Part shown: one piece after another, positions 15,152 to 22,821 of the stretch
Numbering within the stretch: the stretch's first letter is position 1
Layout of the letters: every line of letters starts with the position of its first letter
NCBI GenBank assembly: GCA_001898625.1
Contig: MKUP01000006.1
Span: 78,237-142,236 of the forward strand
From: Burkholderiales bacterium 67-32
GTDB lineage: Bacteria > Pseudomonadota > Gammaproteobacteria > Burkholderiales > Burkholderiaceae_B
Reading direction: 5' to 3'
DNA length: 64,000 bases
Translations under genes and position numbers: made by a program
Notes under the pieces: model-generated
What the model was told of the DNA's origin: nothing
Databases searched by the model: none
What the model saw: only the letters and a program-made list of their open reading frames with translations

Positions 15152-17461
15152 ATGAACGCATCCACGCTGGGCAAGGACACGCCCCAGGTCAACGCGCGCG
15201 CCAAGGTGCTGGGCCGCGCGCAGTACGCGGGCGATGTCAAGGTCGCGGGCATGCTGCACGGCAAGGTGCTGCGTAGTCCCTACCCGCATGCGCGCATCGT
15301 CCGTATCGACGTGTCGGCGGCGCTGGCGCTGCCGGGGGTCAAGGCGGTGCTTACCGGCGCCGACGCCCCGCGCGCGATGTGGGGCGTGCATCACAAGGAG
15401 CGCCGCATCCTGGCCGAAGGCGTGGTGCGTTTCGCCGGCGAGGAGGTCGCCGCGGTGGCGGCGACTACCGAAGAGATCGCGCGCGATGCGCTCGACCTGA
15501 TCGAGATCGAGTACGAAGAACTACCCGCCATCCTGACGACCGAGGAAGCGCTGGACGAGGAAGCCCCGGGCGTGCATCCGGGGCGCAACAACGTCTCGCA
15601 CGAGATCCAGTTCCACCTGGGCGACGTGGACGCCGGCTTTGCCCAGGCGGACCTCGTCTACGAAGCCACCTACGATTGCCATTCGCAGTATCCGGGCTAT
15701 CTCGAACCCATGGCCACCGTGGCGACCCTCGACCCCGAGGGCCGCCTGCAGGTCTGGACCTCCACCCAGTCCGTGTACCAGGCGCGGATGCGCCTGGCGG
15801 CCGCGCTGGAGATGCCGGTGTCGCGCATACGCGTGATGCAGGCGACCACCGGCGGCGGCTTCGGCGGCAAGATCGTGGAAGACGCGAACAGCCTGATCGC
15901 CGGCCTGCTGACGGTCCGGACCGGCAAGCCGGTGCGGCTGGTCAACAACCGCCTGGAGGATTTCCTGGCCTGCTGTTCCAGCGTGCCCGAACGGGTCACG
16001 CTGAAGCTGGGCATGACCAAGGACGGCGTCATCGTCGCCAAGGACGTCCGCATCATCGCCGAATGCGGCGCCTACAGCGGGCTGTCGGCCGAGGTCATGC
16101 ACGTGACCGCCATGCGCAGCGACAACATGCATCGCCTGAAGAACGTGCGCTCGCACGCGACGCTGGTCTACACCAACAACCCGCCGCACGGCGCCTTCCG
16201 CGGTTTTGGCGGATCGCAGATGCAGTTCGCGCTCAACAGCCACCTCCACATGATGGCCGAGAAGCTGGGGCTGGATCCGATCGAGGTCCACAAGCGCAAC
16301 GCGCACGAGGCGGGCGACACGTCCATCCACGGCTGGAAGATCGGCAGTACGGGCCTGCGCGAATGCATGGACCAGTGCGCCGAGGCCATCCAGTGGCAGG
16401 CCAAGCGCGCCAACCGGGACCGGGGAACGGGCGCGAAGCGCCGCGGTGTCGGCATGGCGGCCGCCATGCACGTCAGCGGCAACCGTACCATCGGCAACTG
16501 GGACGGCTCGACCGTCGTCGTCAAGGTCAACGAAGACGGCCGCGTGGTGATCCACAGCGGCGAGTGCGACATGGGGCAGGGCGCCATGACCATGCTGGCG
16601 CAGGTCGTCGCCCACGAACTGAACATCCCGCTGGACCATGTGTACGTGGCGCCGCCCGACACGGACGTGTCGCCGTACGCCATCGGCACGCTGGCCTCGC
16701 GCGTGACCATTGCCGCCGGCAATGCCGCCATCCTGGCCGGCCGCAAGGCCCGCCAGGCACTGTTCGACGTGGCCGCGACGAAGCTGGAGGTTCCGGCCGA
16801 CGACCTGGAGATCGTGGACGGCTTCATCCGCTCCCGGAACGCGCCCGACAAGCGCGCCACCATCGCCGAGATCGCCAAGCTGCACATCTGGCGCCACGAC
16901 GGCGAAGGCCTGCAGGTCAGCGCCACCTGGGACGCCAAGACCGTCATGCACGGCGACGTCCACGGCAACATCGCGCCGGCGCATTCGTACGCGGCGCAGG
17001 CCGTCGAGGTCGAGGTCGACACCGAGACCGGCCGGGTCACGGTGCTGGATTCCTACGTGTCGGACGATTGCGGCAAGGCCTTCAACCCGCTGGCCGTGCA
17101 TGGCCAGAGCAACGGCGCGGCGGCGCAGGCCATGGGCTGGGCGCTGTACGAGCAATTGCAGTTGGAGAACGGCCGGCTGGCCAACGGCAATTTCGCCGAC
17201 TACAACATGCCCACCGCCGACTCCATTCCGCTGCTGCGCTCGGGCATCGTCGAGTCGAACGATCCCAACGGACCCTACGGCGCCAAGGGCGCGAGCGAGA
17301 CGGCCATCCTGCCGGGCGCGCCGGCCATCGCCAACGCGGTCTACGACGCCGTCGGCGTACGGATCACGGACCTGCCGATCACGCCCGAGAAGGTGCTGGC
17401 GGGCCTGCGCGCCCTGCGCCAGTCCCGCGAACAGGAACAAGGAGGCTCCCCCCATGCGTGA
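15152..17461 (+). CDS. Molybdenum hydroxylase large (molybdopterin-binding) subunit, xanthine dehydrogenase family
   Basis: This 769-residue subunit carries the Mo-cytosine-dinucleotide site of a three-component hydroxylase or reductase. Visible marks are the N-terminal hammerhead segment (KVLGRAQYAGDVKVAGMLHG), TTGGGFGGK near 230, PPHGAFRGFGG near 350, ECDMGQGAMT near 472 and the active-site Glu in GAKGASET near the C-terminus. It lacks the AYxCSFR loop of true CO dehydrogenases. Size and the GAFRGFGG loop resemble 4-hydroxybenzoyl-CoA reductase alpha and related aromatic or N-heterocycle hydroxylases. AGGAGG lies 6 bases before the ATG. The order large-medium-small with CoxG differs from coxMSL. 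Confidence 0.87.
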   Translation: MNASTLGKDTPQVNARAKVLGRAQYAGDVKVAGMLHGKVLRSPYPHARIVRIDVSAALALPGVKAVLTGADAPRAMWGVHHKERRILAEGVVRFAGEEVAAVAATTEEIARDALDLIEIEYEELPAILTTEEALDEEAPGVHPGRNNVSHEIQFHLGDVDAGFAQADLVYEATYDCHSQYPGYLEPMATVATLDPEGRLQVWTSTQSVYQARMRLAAALEMPVSRIRVMQATTGGGFGGKIVEDANSLIAGLLTVRTGKPVRLVNNRLEDFLACCSSVPERVTLKLGMTKDGVIVAKDVRIIAECGAYSGLSAEVMHVTAMRSDNMHRLKNVRSHATLVYTNNPPHGAFRGFGGSQMQFALNSHLHMMAEKLGLDPIEVHKRNAHEAGDTSIHGWKIGSTGLRECMDQCAEAIQWQAKRANRDRGTGAKRRGVGMAAAMHVSGNRTIGNWDGSTVVVKVNEDGRVVIHSGECDMGQGAMTMLAQVVAHELNIPLDHVYVAPPDTDVSPYAIGTLASRVTIAAGNAAILAGRKARQALFDVAATKLEVPADDLEIVDGFIRSRNAPDKRATIAEIAKLHIWRHDGEGLQVSATWDAKTVMHGDVHGNIAPAHSYAAQAVEVEVDTETGRVTVLDSYVSDDCGKAFNPLAVHGQSNGAAAQAMGWALYEQLQLENGRLANGNFADYNMPTADSIPLLRSGIVESNDPNGPYGAKGASETAILPGAPAIANAVYDAVGVRITDLPITPEKVLAGLRALRQSREQEQGGSPHA

Positions 17462-18320
17462 TTTCGATTTCCTCGAGCCGGCATCGGTGGCCGAGGCCAG
17501 CCGCATGCTGGCGGACCTGGGCGAGGACTGCCGGGTCATGGCCGGCGGCACGGCGTTGATGCTGGCCATGCGCCAGCGCATGCTGGTGCCCTCGCACATC
17601 ATCTCGGTCGCGCGCATCGAGGCCTTGCGCGGGATCCGCTTCGATCCCGTGGAAGGCCTGCGCATAGGCGCGCTGGCGCGCCACACGGACGTGGCCGATT
17701 CGGCGGTGGTGAAACAGCACTACCCCATGCTGGCGGCCATGGCGGCCCAGGTCGCCAATCCCCAGGTGCGCAACCAGGGCACGCTGGGCGGCAACCTCTG
17801 CTATGCCGATCCGTCCACCGACCCGCCCACCTGCCTGATGTCGCTGGACGCGCGGGTGGTGCTGGGCAGCGCGCGCGGCGAGCGGGTGCTGTCCATCGAG
17901 GAGTTCCTGGTGGACTACTACGTGACCGCCATCGAGCCCGACGAGATCGTGGTCGAGATCCGCGTGCCGGCGCCGCCGGCGGATTTCTCCGGCCTGTACA
18001 CCCGCTTCCTGCGCACCGCCGCCGAACACCGGCCGTTGATCGGCCTGTCGCTGGCCACGCGCCGCAGCGGTAGCACCTGCCGCGAGGCCGTCCTGGCGGT
18101 GGGCGCGTCCACGCCCATTCCCTGCCGCGTGCCCCGGGCGGAGCAGTTCCTGGCCGGCAAGACCATCACGCCCGAGGTGGCCGCCGAGGCCGCTTCGATC
18201 GTCGCGGCCGACATCCAGCCCGTTTCCGACGCGCGGGGCTCGGCCGAATTCCGCCGCGACATGGTGCGGGTGGTTGCCAGGCGCACCATCGCCGGCCTGT
18301 ACGGGCTGGCCACGGATTGA
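17454..18320 (+). CDS. Molybdenum hydroxylase medium (FAD-binding) subunit
   Basis: A 288-residue CoxM/HcrB-type flavoprotein that accepts electrons from the 2Fe-2S subunit. The FAD pyrophosphate motif AGGTALMLAMR lies near residues 29-39, and the second motif, NQGTLGGNLCYADPSTDPP, near 105-123. It is shorter than HcrB (no extra 4Fe-4S loop seen), so it should behave as an ordinary hydroxylase rather than a ferredoxin-driven reductase. The start overlaps the large-subunit stop by 8 bases and has its own GGAGG. Confidence 0.87.
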   Translation: MRDFDFLEPASVAEASRMLADLGEDCRVMAGGTALMLAMRQRMLVPSHIISVARIEALRGIRFDPVEGLRIGALARHTDVADSAVVKQHYPMLAAMAAQVANPQVRNQGTLGGNLCYADPSTDPPTCLMSLDARVVLGSARGERVLSIEEFLVDYYVTAIEPDEIVVEIRVPAPPADFSGLYTRFLRTAAEHRPLIGLSLATRRSGSTCREAVLAVGASTPIPCRVPRAEQFLAGKTITPEVAAEAASIVAADIQPVSDARGSAEFRRDMVRVVARRTIAGLYGLATD

Positions 18321-18329
18321 GGAAGCATC

Positions 18330-18806
18330 ATGAGCAAGCACCTGATCGAAGTCACCGTCAACGGTGAAAAACATAGCGCCGAGGTCCCCGCGCGCCGCAT
18401 GCTGTCGGATTTCCTGCGGGACGACCTGAACCTGACCGGCACCAAGCGCGGCTGCGAGACCGGCATCTGCGGCGCCTGCTCGGTGCTGGTGGACGGCGAG
18501 GTGGTCAAGTCCTGCCTGTCGCTGGCGGTGCAGGCCAACGGTCGCAATATCACGACGGTGGAGGGCCTGGCCAGGGGCGACGAGCTCCATCCCCTGCAGC
18601 AGAGCTTCATGGAATGCGGCGGCCTGCAGTGCGGCTACTGCACGCCGGGCATGCTGATGACCGCCTGCCACCTGCTCGAGCGCAACCCCCGGCCCACGGC
18701 CGACGAGGTTCGCGAAGGACTGAACGGCAACCTGTGCCGCTGCACGGGCTATGCCCAGATCGTCGAGTCCATTCTCGACGCTTCGGAGAAAATGCGTGGA
18801 AATTGA
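18330..18806 (+). CDS. Molybdenum hydroxylase small ([2Fe-2S]) subunit
   Basis: A 158-residue subunit with two 2Fe-2S clusters. The N-terminal plant-ferredoxin fold has CETGICGACSVLVDGEVVKSC; the C-terminal helical domain has CGGLQCGYCTPGM and CRCTGY. Spacing is canonical and no cysteine is missing. It begins nine bases after the medium subunit, and its stop overlaps the start of the CoxG gene. Confidence 0.92.
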   Translation: MSKHLIEVTVNGEKHSAEVPARRMLSDFLRDDLNLTGTKRGCETGICGACSVLVDGEVVKSCLSLAVQANGRNITTVEGLARGDELHPLQQSFMECGGLQCGYCTPGMLMTACHLLERNPRPTADEVREGLNGNLCRCTGYAQIVESILDASEKMRGN

Positions 18807-19614
18807 AAAGGTCTTAACGGTGGCGGCCCCGGCCGCCAAGGTCTGGGACATGCTGCTGGATCCCACGGTGATGGCCAGCTGCGTGCCCGGGATGAAGTCC
18901 ATCGAGGTGGTCAGCGACGTCGAGTACAACGCGGTCATCCACGTCAAGATCAGCTTCATCAGCGCCAAGTTCAAGCTCAGGACGCGCATCGTCGAGCAGC
19001 GCGCCCCCGAATACCTGCGCGCCGAGGGCACCGGCGAGGATTCCTCGGTGGCCAGCTCGCTCAAGCAGCAGAGCGAGATCTTCCTGACGGCGCTGCCCGA
19101 CGGCCAGACCGAGCTGCGCACCAAGGTCACGGTCGACGTGCTGGGCCGGCTGGGCACCTTCGGCCTGAGCATCATGAAGACCAAGGCCGACCGGATGTGG
19201 GAAGAATTCAGCCAGAACCTGGCGACCCGCCTGGCCGGGGGCGAGATCCCCGGCGCGGCCCAGGTGACCGTGACGCGCAGGGAACCGGCGGAAGGCGCCT
19301 CGGCTCCGGCGGCCGCCTCGGCTGCCGCGCCCGTCCGTCCGGCCGCGGTGGCCCGTCCGGCCGCGCCCGTGGCGCCTGCGGTGCCGCCCGCCACGCCGCA
19401 GGCTGCTCCGGCCGCCCAGGTCAATGGCCAGCCGGCCAGCCACGCTTCGGTCTCCGACGGCGGCTGGTGGTCGCGCCTGCTGGGGGGCCGCGGCGGCGCC
19501 ACCGGCCGCAGCATCCACATCGAGCTGCGCCGCGGCGATACCGCGCTGACCGTGGATTGGCCGGTGGAGGGGGCGGGCGAGTGCGCCGCCTGGCTGCGGG
19601 ACGTTTTGAAGTAG
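18796..19614 (+). CDS. CoxG-like SRPBCC protein with a Pro/Ala-rich extension
   Basis: The 272-residue product begins with a CoxG/SRPBCC domain (about residues 1-150: VEIEKVLTVAAPAAKVWDML, PGMKSIEVV). CoxG proteins help assemble or membrane-anchor molybdenum hydroxylases. A low-complexity Ala/Pro/Val linker (about 160-215) leads to a short C-terminal module (SIHIELRRGDTALTVDWPVE). I use the GTG at 18796, which has GGAGAA at 18785-18790 and overlaps the small-subunit stop, as expected for coupled translation. The tail is longer than in the shortest CoxG proteins and its role is unknown. Confidence 0.8.
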   Translation: MEIEKVLTVAAPAAKVWDMLLDPTVMASCVPGMKSIEVVSDVEYNAVIHVKISFISAKFKLRTRIVEQRAPEYLRAEGTGEDSSVASSLKQQSEIFLTALPDGQTELRTKVTVDVLGRLGTFGLSIMKTKADRMWEEFSQNLATRLAGGEIPGAAQVTVTRREPAEGASAPAAASAAAPVRPAAVARPAAPVAPAVPPATPQAAPAAQVNGQPASHASVSDGGWWSRLLGGRGGATGRSIHIELRRGDTALTVDWPVEGAGECAAWLRDVLK

Positions 19615-19668
19615 ATTCGCCCGGGGGGCCCGAGCCGTTTTACAATCACGCTGGCCCATCGCGCCGCC

Positions 19669-19686
19669 GGGGGAAGGCCTTCCCCC
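19669..19686. promoter_or_regulatory. Perfect 18-bp palindrome in the pyrE leader
   Basis: GGGGGAAGGCCTTCCCCC is self-complementary and ends 21 bases before the pyrE start. A TACAAT hexamer at 19641-19646 could be a -10 box, which would put the palindrome in the short 5' leader. It may be a transcript hairpin tuning pyrE, or the end signal of the preceding operon; no U tract follows. Confidence 0.4.
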
Positions 19687-19707
19687 GTGCCGTTGTGACT
19701 TCGTACC

Positions 19708-20436
19708 GTGACCGCCGTGCCCCAGACCGCTACCGCCCCCCGTCCCGCCGACACCGAGCCCTCGATCGACGAGAGCCGTTTCCGTACCGATTTCGTCCGC
19801 TTCGCCACCGAGCTGGGCGTGCTGCGATTCGGCGCGTTCACGACCAAGGCGGGCCGGCTCAGTCCCTACTTCTTCAACGCCGGGCTGTTCAACAGCGGCG
19901 CGGCCGTGGGACGGCTGGCCGAATTCTACGCCCAGGCCCTGCTGGCCTCGGACGTCGAATTCGACATGCTGTATGGCCCGGCCTACAAGGGTATTCCGCT
20001 GGTAACCGCCACGGCGGTCGCACTGGCCGCCCGCGGCCGCGACGTGCCCTTCGCGTTCAACCGCAAGGAAGCCAAGGACCACGGCGAAGGCGGTTCGCTC
20101 GTCGGCGCGCCGCTGGAAGGCCGCGTGGTCATCATCGACGACGTGATCTCGGCCGGCACCTCGGTGCGCGAGTCGGTGCGCCTGATCCAGGCCGCCAAGG
20201 CCAAGCCGGCCGCGGTGCTGATCGCGCTGGACCGCATGGAGCGCGTCGGCCCCGACGACGCCTTGTCCGAGCACTCGGCGGTGCAGGACGTGGTGCACAC
20301 CAACGGTTGCCCGGTGGTCAGCATCGCCTCGCTGGACGACATCCTCGACATGATCCAGCAGGGCGGCGGAGGCGGCGAATTCGAACAGCACCGCGAGGCG
20401 GTGCTGGCGTACCGGGCGCGCTACGGGGTGATCTGA
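19708..20436 (+). CDS. pyrE: Orotate phosphoribosyltransferase
   Basis: This 242-residue cytosolic enzyme makes orotidine 5'-phosphate from orotate and PRPP in pyrimidine synthesis. The PRPP loop [13 protein letters not shown] lies near residues 138-150. [13 protein letters not shown] (orotate site), [10 protein letters not shown] and [13 protein letters not shown] (flexible catalytic loop with Lys/His) are all intact. Translation starts at a GTG. Its 3' end overlaps the convergent amidase gene by 16 bases. It is about 30 residues longer than the enteric enzyme, mostly at the N-terminus. Confidence 0.95.
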   Translation: MTAVPQTATAPRPADTEPSIDESRFRTDFVRFATELGVLRFGAFTTKAGRLSPYFFNAGLFNSGAAVGRLAEFYAQALLASDVEFDMLYGPAYKGIPLVTATAVALAARGRDVPFAFNRKEAKDHGEGGSLVGAPLEGRVVIIDDVISAGTSVRESVRLIQAAKAKPAAVLIALDRMERVGPDDALSEHSAVQDVVHTNGCPVVSIASLDDILDMIQQGGGGGEFEQHREAVLAYRARYGVI

Positions 20437-21053
20437 ACCCGATCCACCGCTGGCGCGGTCATCAGCTCGGCCAGAGACATGACTTCGGCGTATTTCTGCC
20501 GCAGGTCGAACAGGCTTGCCTGATGAGGCCCCCAGGCGCGGTCTCCGACACAATCCGAAACGACAACCGGGACGAAACCCGCGCACATGGCGTCGAGGGC
20601 GCTGGCGCGGACGCAGCCGCTTGTCGTCGCTCCGGTCACGAGCAACGTCCGGACGCCACGCTGCGCCAGCCAGGGCGCCAGGTTCGTGGAGTGGAAAGCG
20701 GATGGCGTCGTCTTGCGCAGCACCAGTTCTCCCGCGATGGGGGCCAGTGCGTCGACCACGGCGCTTTCGGGCGCGTGTTCGGTCAGCCGCAGCAGCCCCG
20801 GAACCTTCTGGCTGAACAGGTTGGCATCCGCGCCGTCGTTCGCGTACACGACGCGGCTGTAGGCGACCGGCCACCGCCTGATTCGGGCTTCGCGTAGCAG
20901 CAGGACAGCGCGTGCTATCGCCTGTTGGATAGCGAGGCTGCCGAACAGGGCTGGATCGGCGAAGGCGTTGACGAAGTCGACCACCAGCAGCCCGATGGGG
21001 GGCTGGACGTCGAGGGTCGCGCCGAAACCCTGCCGGGTGTAGATGTCGTCCAT
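20421..21053 (-). CDS. Isochorismatase-family amidohydrolase (maleamate/N-carbamoylsarcosine amidase-like)
   Basis: A 210-residue cysteine hydrolase with an intact triad: D26 ([10 protein letters not shown]), K114 (LRKTTPSAF) and C147 (TTSGCVRAS). The [12 protein letters not shown] block is close to maleamate amidohydrolases (NicF) and N-carbamoylsarcosine amidases, which release ammonia or a carbamoyl group. It is the last gene of the four-gene minus-strand operon 24015-20421, six bases after the Bug stop. Beside a maleate-isomerase-like protein and a flavin monooxygenase, it recalls the lower nicotinate pathway, but substrate identity is inference. Confidence 0.83.
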   Translation of the reverse strand: MDDIYTRQGFGATLDVQPPIGLLVVDFVNAFADPALFGSLAIQQAIARAVLLLREARIRRWPVAYSRVVYANDGADANLFSQKVPGLLRLTEHAPESAVVDALAPIAGELVLRKTTPSAFHSTNLAPWLAQRGVRTLLVTGATTSGCVRASALDAMCAGFVPVVVSDCVGDRAWGPHQASLFDLRQKYAEVMSLAELMTAPAVDRVQITP

Positions 21054-21059
21054 GCCGGC

Positions 21060-22040
21060 CTACTGACTGTTCGCCGCGCCGGCGAACTCGATCAATTGTT
21101 TCGCGATTCGCGTTTCCCGTTCGAGGCGGTCCGCCAATTGCTGGCGGCTGCCCCCCAGCGGCTCGGCGCCTGCCTGACGGATGGACGAGGATACCGCCGC
21201 GTCGTCGAGCGCCTTTTGCGCGGCATCGTGCAGACGTTCAACGATGGCTTCCGGCGTACCCGTCGGAGCGAACAGCCCGAACCACCCGAGCGATTCGTAG
21301 TCCGGCAGTTGCAATGCCTCGGCCACGGTGGGAACGTCCGGCAGCATCTTCGACCGTTTCGACGATGTCACCGCCAGCGCGCGTATGCGCTGGTCCTTGA
21401 TGAAAGGCAGGGCCACGGGAAGATTGACGAATCCGACTTGCAGGATGCCCGCGATATGGTCGGTCGCCGCCTGGGCATTGCCGCGATAGGTGACATGGGT
21501 GAGGCGGATGCCGGTTTTCTGTCCAAGCAGTTCGGCGGCAAGATGCCCCGAACTGCCCAGCCCGGTCGTGCCGTAGTTGAAGTCGCCCGGCCGCGATCTG
21601 ACCAGTTCGATGAGTTCGGGCAGCGATTTCGCCGGCACCTGCGGGTGGACGGTGATCACGTTCGCGATTTCTCCGACTTCGATGACGGGAGCCAGATCCG
21701 ATGTCGGCTTGAACGGGAATTTCTTGAACAGCCAGGGATTGGCCGCCAGCGGCGCCCCGTTGATCAGCAGCGTATAGCCATCCGGCGGAGCCTTGGCGAC
21801 ATGATCGCTGCCGATGTTGGTGGCGGCCCCGGGGCGATTCTCGACGATGACGGGGCGCCCCAGCGTCTGAGGCAGGTGCTTGCCCAGAGCACGTGCCAGC
21901 ATATCTATGCTGCCGGCGGCGGCGGTCGGAACGATGATGTGTATCGGCCTGGAGGGATAGTCGTCGCTGGATTGCGCGAAGGCGGGGGTGGCCAGCAAGG
22001 TGAGTCCGGCGACAAGCCGGCGGAACTTGTGTGGGGTCAT
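21060..22040 (-). CDS. Bug family substrate-binding protein
   Basis: A receptor of 326 residues. The signal peptide runs MTPHKFRRLVAGLTLLATPAFA; the mature chain begins QSSDDYPSRPIHIIVPTAAA. The glycine loop is TAAAGS where most siblings in this window have PAGG or PPGG, so the ligand clasp may differ. VIVENRPGAATNIG is typical. It starts 23 bases after the maleate-isomerase-like gene and presumably binds the growth substrate of that operon. Confidence 0.87.
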   Translation of the reverse strand: MTPHKFRRLVAGLTLLATPAFAQSSDDYPSRPIHIIVPTAAAGSIDMLARALGKHLPQTLGRPVIVENRPGAATNIGSDHVAKAPPDGYTLLINGAPLAANPWLFKKFPFKPTSDLAPVIEVGEIANVITVHPQVPAKSLPELIELVRSRPGDFNYGTTGLGSSGHLAAELLGQKTGIRLTHVTYRGNAQAATDHIAGILQVGFVNLPVALPFIKDQRIRALAVTSSKRSKMLPDVPTVAEALQLPDYESLGWFGLFAPTGTPEAIVERLHDAAQKALDDAAVSSSIRQAGAEPLGGSRQQLADRLERETRIAKQLIEFAGAANSQ

Positions 22041-22063
22041 GACATTTCCTTGAGTGTCGGAAC

Positions 22064-22804
22064 TCAGTGCTCCATCAACAAACTGCCGAAGCCGGCGACC
22101 TTGTCCTGGATACCGGCCGCTCGAAGCGCATGCCAGTAGGTCGCGGTATTGATGGCGATGACGGGTTTGCCGAGAAAGATCTCGGCGGCGCCGGCCAGTT
22201 TCACCATGGACAGGTTCGTGCCGACCTGGACGATTGCATCGACGTCGTCTCCGTCGAGTTCCTGGATGGCTTGGCGGCATTGCGCATCGGTGGTGTGGGC
22301 GATCCGTACCGGACCGGGGCAGCGCAGGCAGATGTCGCGCACGACCTCGAAGCCGCAGTCATGGTAGAAACGACGCACGTGCTCATTGGCAACGGGGAAG
22401 TACGGTGACAGGAACGCGATTCTCCTGGCGCCGTATCGGTTGAGCGCGGCTTCGGTGGCGAAGGAGCCGCAGGAGACTCCCACGCCGGCATGCGCCGCCA
22501 TCCGGGAAAGATAGTCGGCGGCGGCCGATCGGCCGCCCCAGAATGTGGCGACCGACATCCCCATGGCGAGGTATTGCATGTCGCAGCTCTTCAGGGCGTC
22601 GATGGCGTCCAGCGTTCCTTGTTCGATGTTGCGGACCATGGCGACGAAATCGTCGTCGCTGGCGACGGGGTCGTTGGGAATACGTATCCTGCTGTAATGG
22701 TTGGTGACGCCAGCGGGGCGCATGCCGTCGAAGTCGGGCTGCACGATGGTGTTGGTCGACGGCCCTATCGAGCCCATCTTCAGGCGATAGCCGAGGTGGT
22801 CCAT
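22064..22804 (-). CDS. Maleate isomerase / arylmalonate decarboxylase / Asp-Glu racemase superfamily protein
   Basis: This 246-residue protein shows the family opening MGSIGPSTNTIVQPDF. In maleate isomerase (NicE) and the racemases, two cysteines flank the active site. Here the first position reads GMSVATFWGG (Ser where Cys is expected, similar to arylmalonate decarboxylase) and the second reads VQVGTNLSM with no Cys. Both catalytic cysteines therefore appear to be absent, so simple annotation as maleate isomerase is doubtful. AAGGAGG precedes the ATG. It is 17 bases downstream of the FAD monooxygenase gene. Confidence 0.75.
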   Translation of the reverse strand: MDHLGYRLKMGSIGPSTNTIVQPDFDGMRPAGVTNHYSRIRIPNDPVASDDDFVAMVRNIEQGTLDAIDALKSCDMQYLAMGMSVATFWGGRSAAADYLSRMAAHAGVGVSCGSFATEAALNRYGARRIAFLSPYFPVANEHVRRFYHDCGFEVVRDICLRCPGPVRIAHTTDAQCRQAIQELDGDDVDAIVQVGTNLSMVKLAGAAEIFLGKPVIAINTATYWHALRAAGIQDKVAGFGSLLMEH

Positions 22805-22821
22805 GTCTCCCCTCCTTGTAT

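Noticed and set aside
15379..17559. 726-codon same-strand alternate frame within the molybdenum hydroxylase large subunit
   Set aside because: Arg/Gly/His-rich out-of-frame reading; the true frame has intact family motifs throughout.
15152..19614. Aerobic CO dehydrogenase (coxL/M/S)
   Set aside because: The AYxCSFR active-site loop of form I CoxL is absent, and gene order and the GAFRGFGG loop fit other molybdenum hydroxylases.
15152..19614. Nicotinate hydroxylase NicAB
   Set aside because: The large subunit lacks the cytochrome c domains of NicB, and a separate FAD subunit is present.
22064..22804. Plain maleate isomerase (nicE)
   Set aside because: Both signature cysteines seem replaced, so I kept only the superfamily name.
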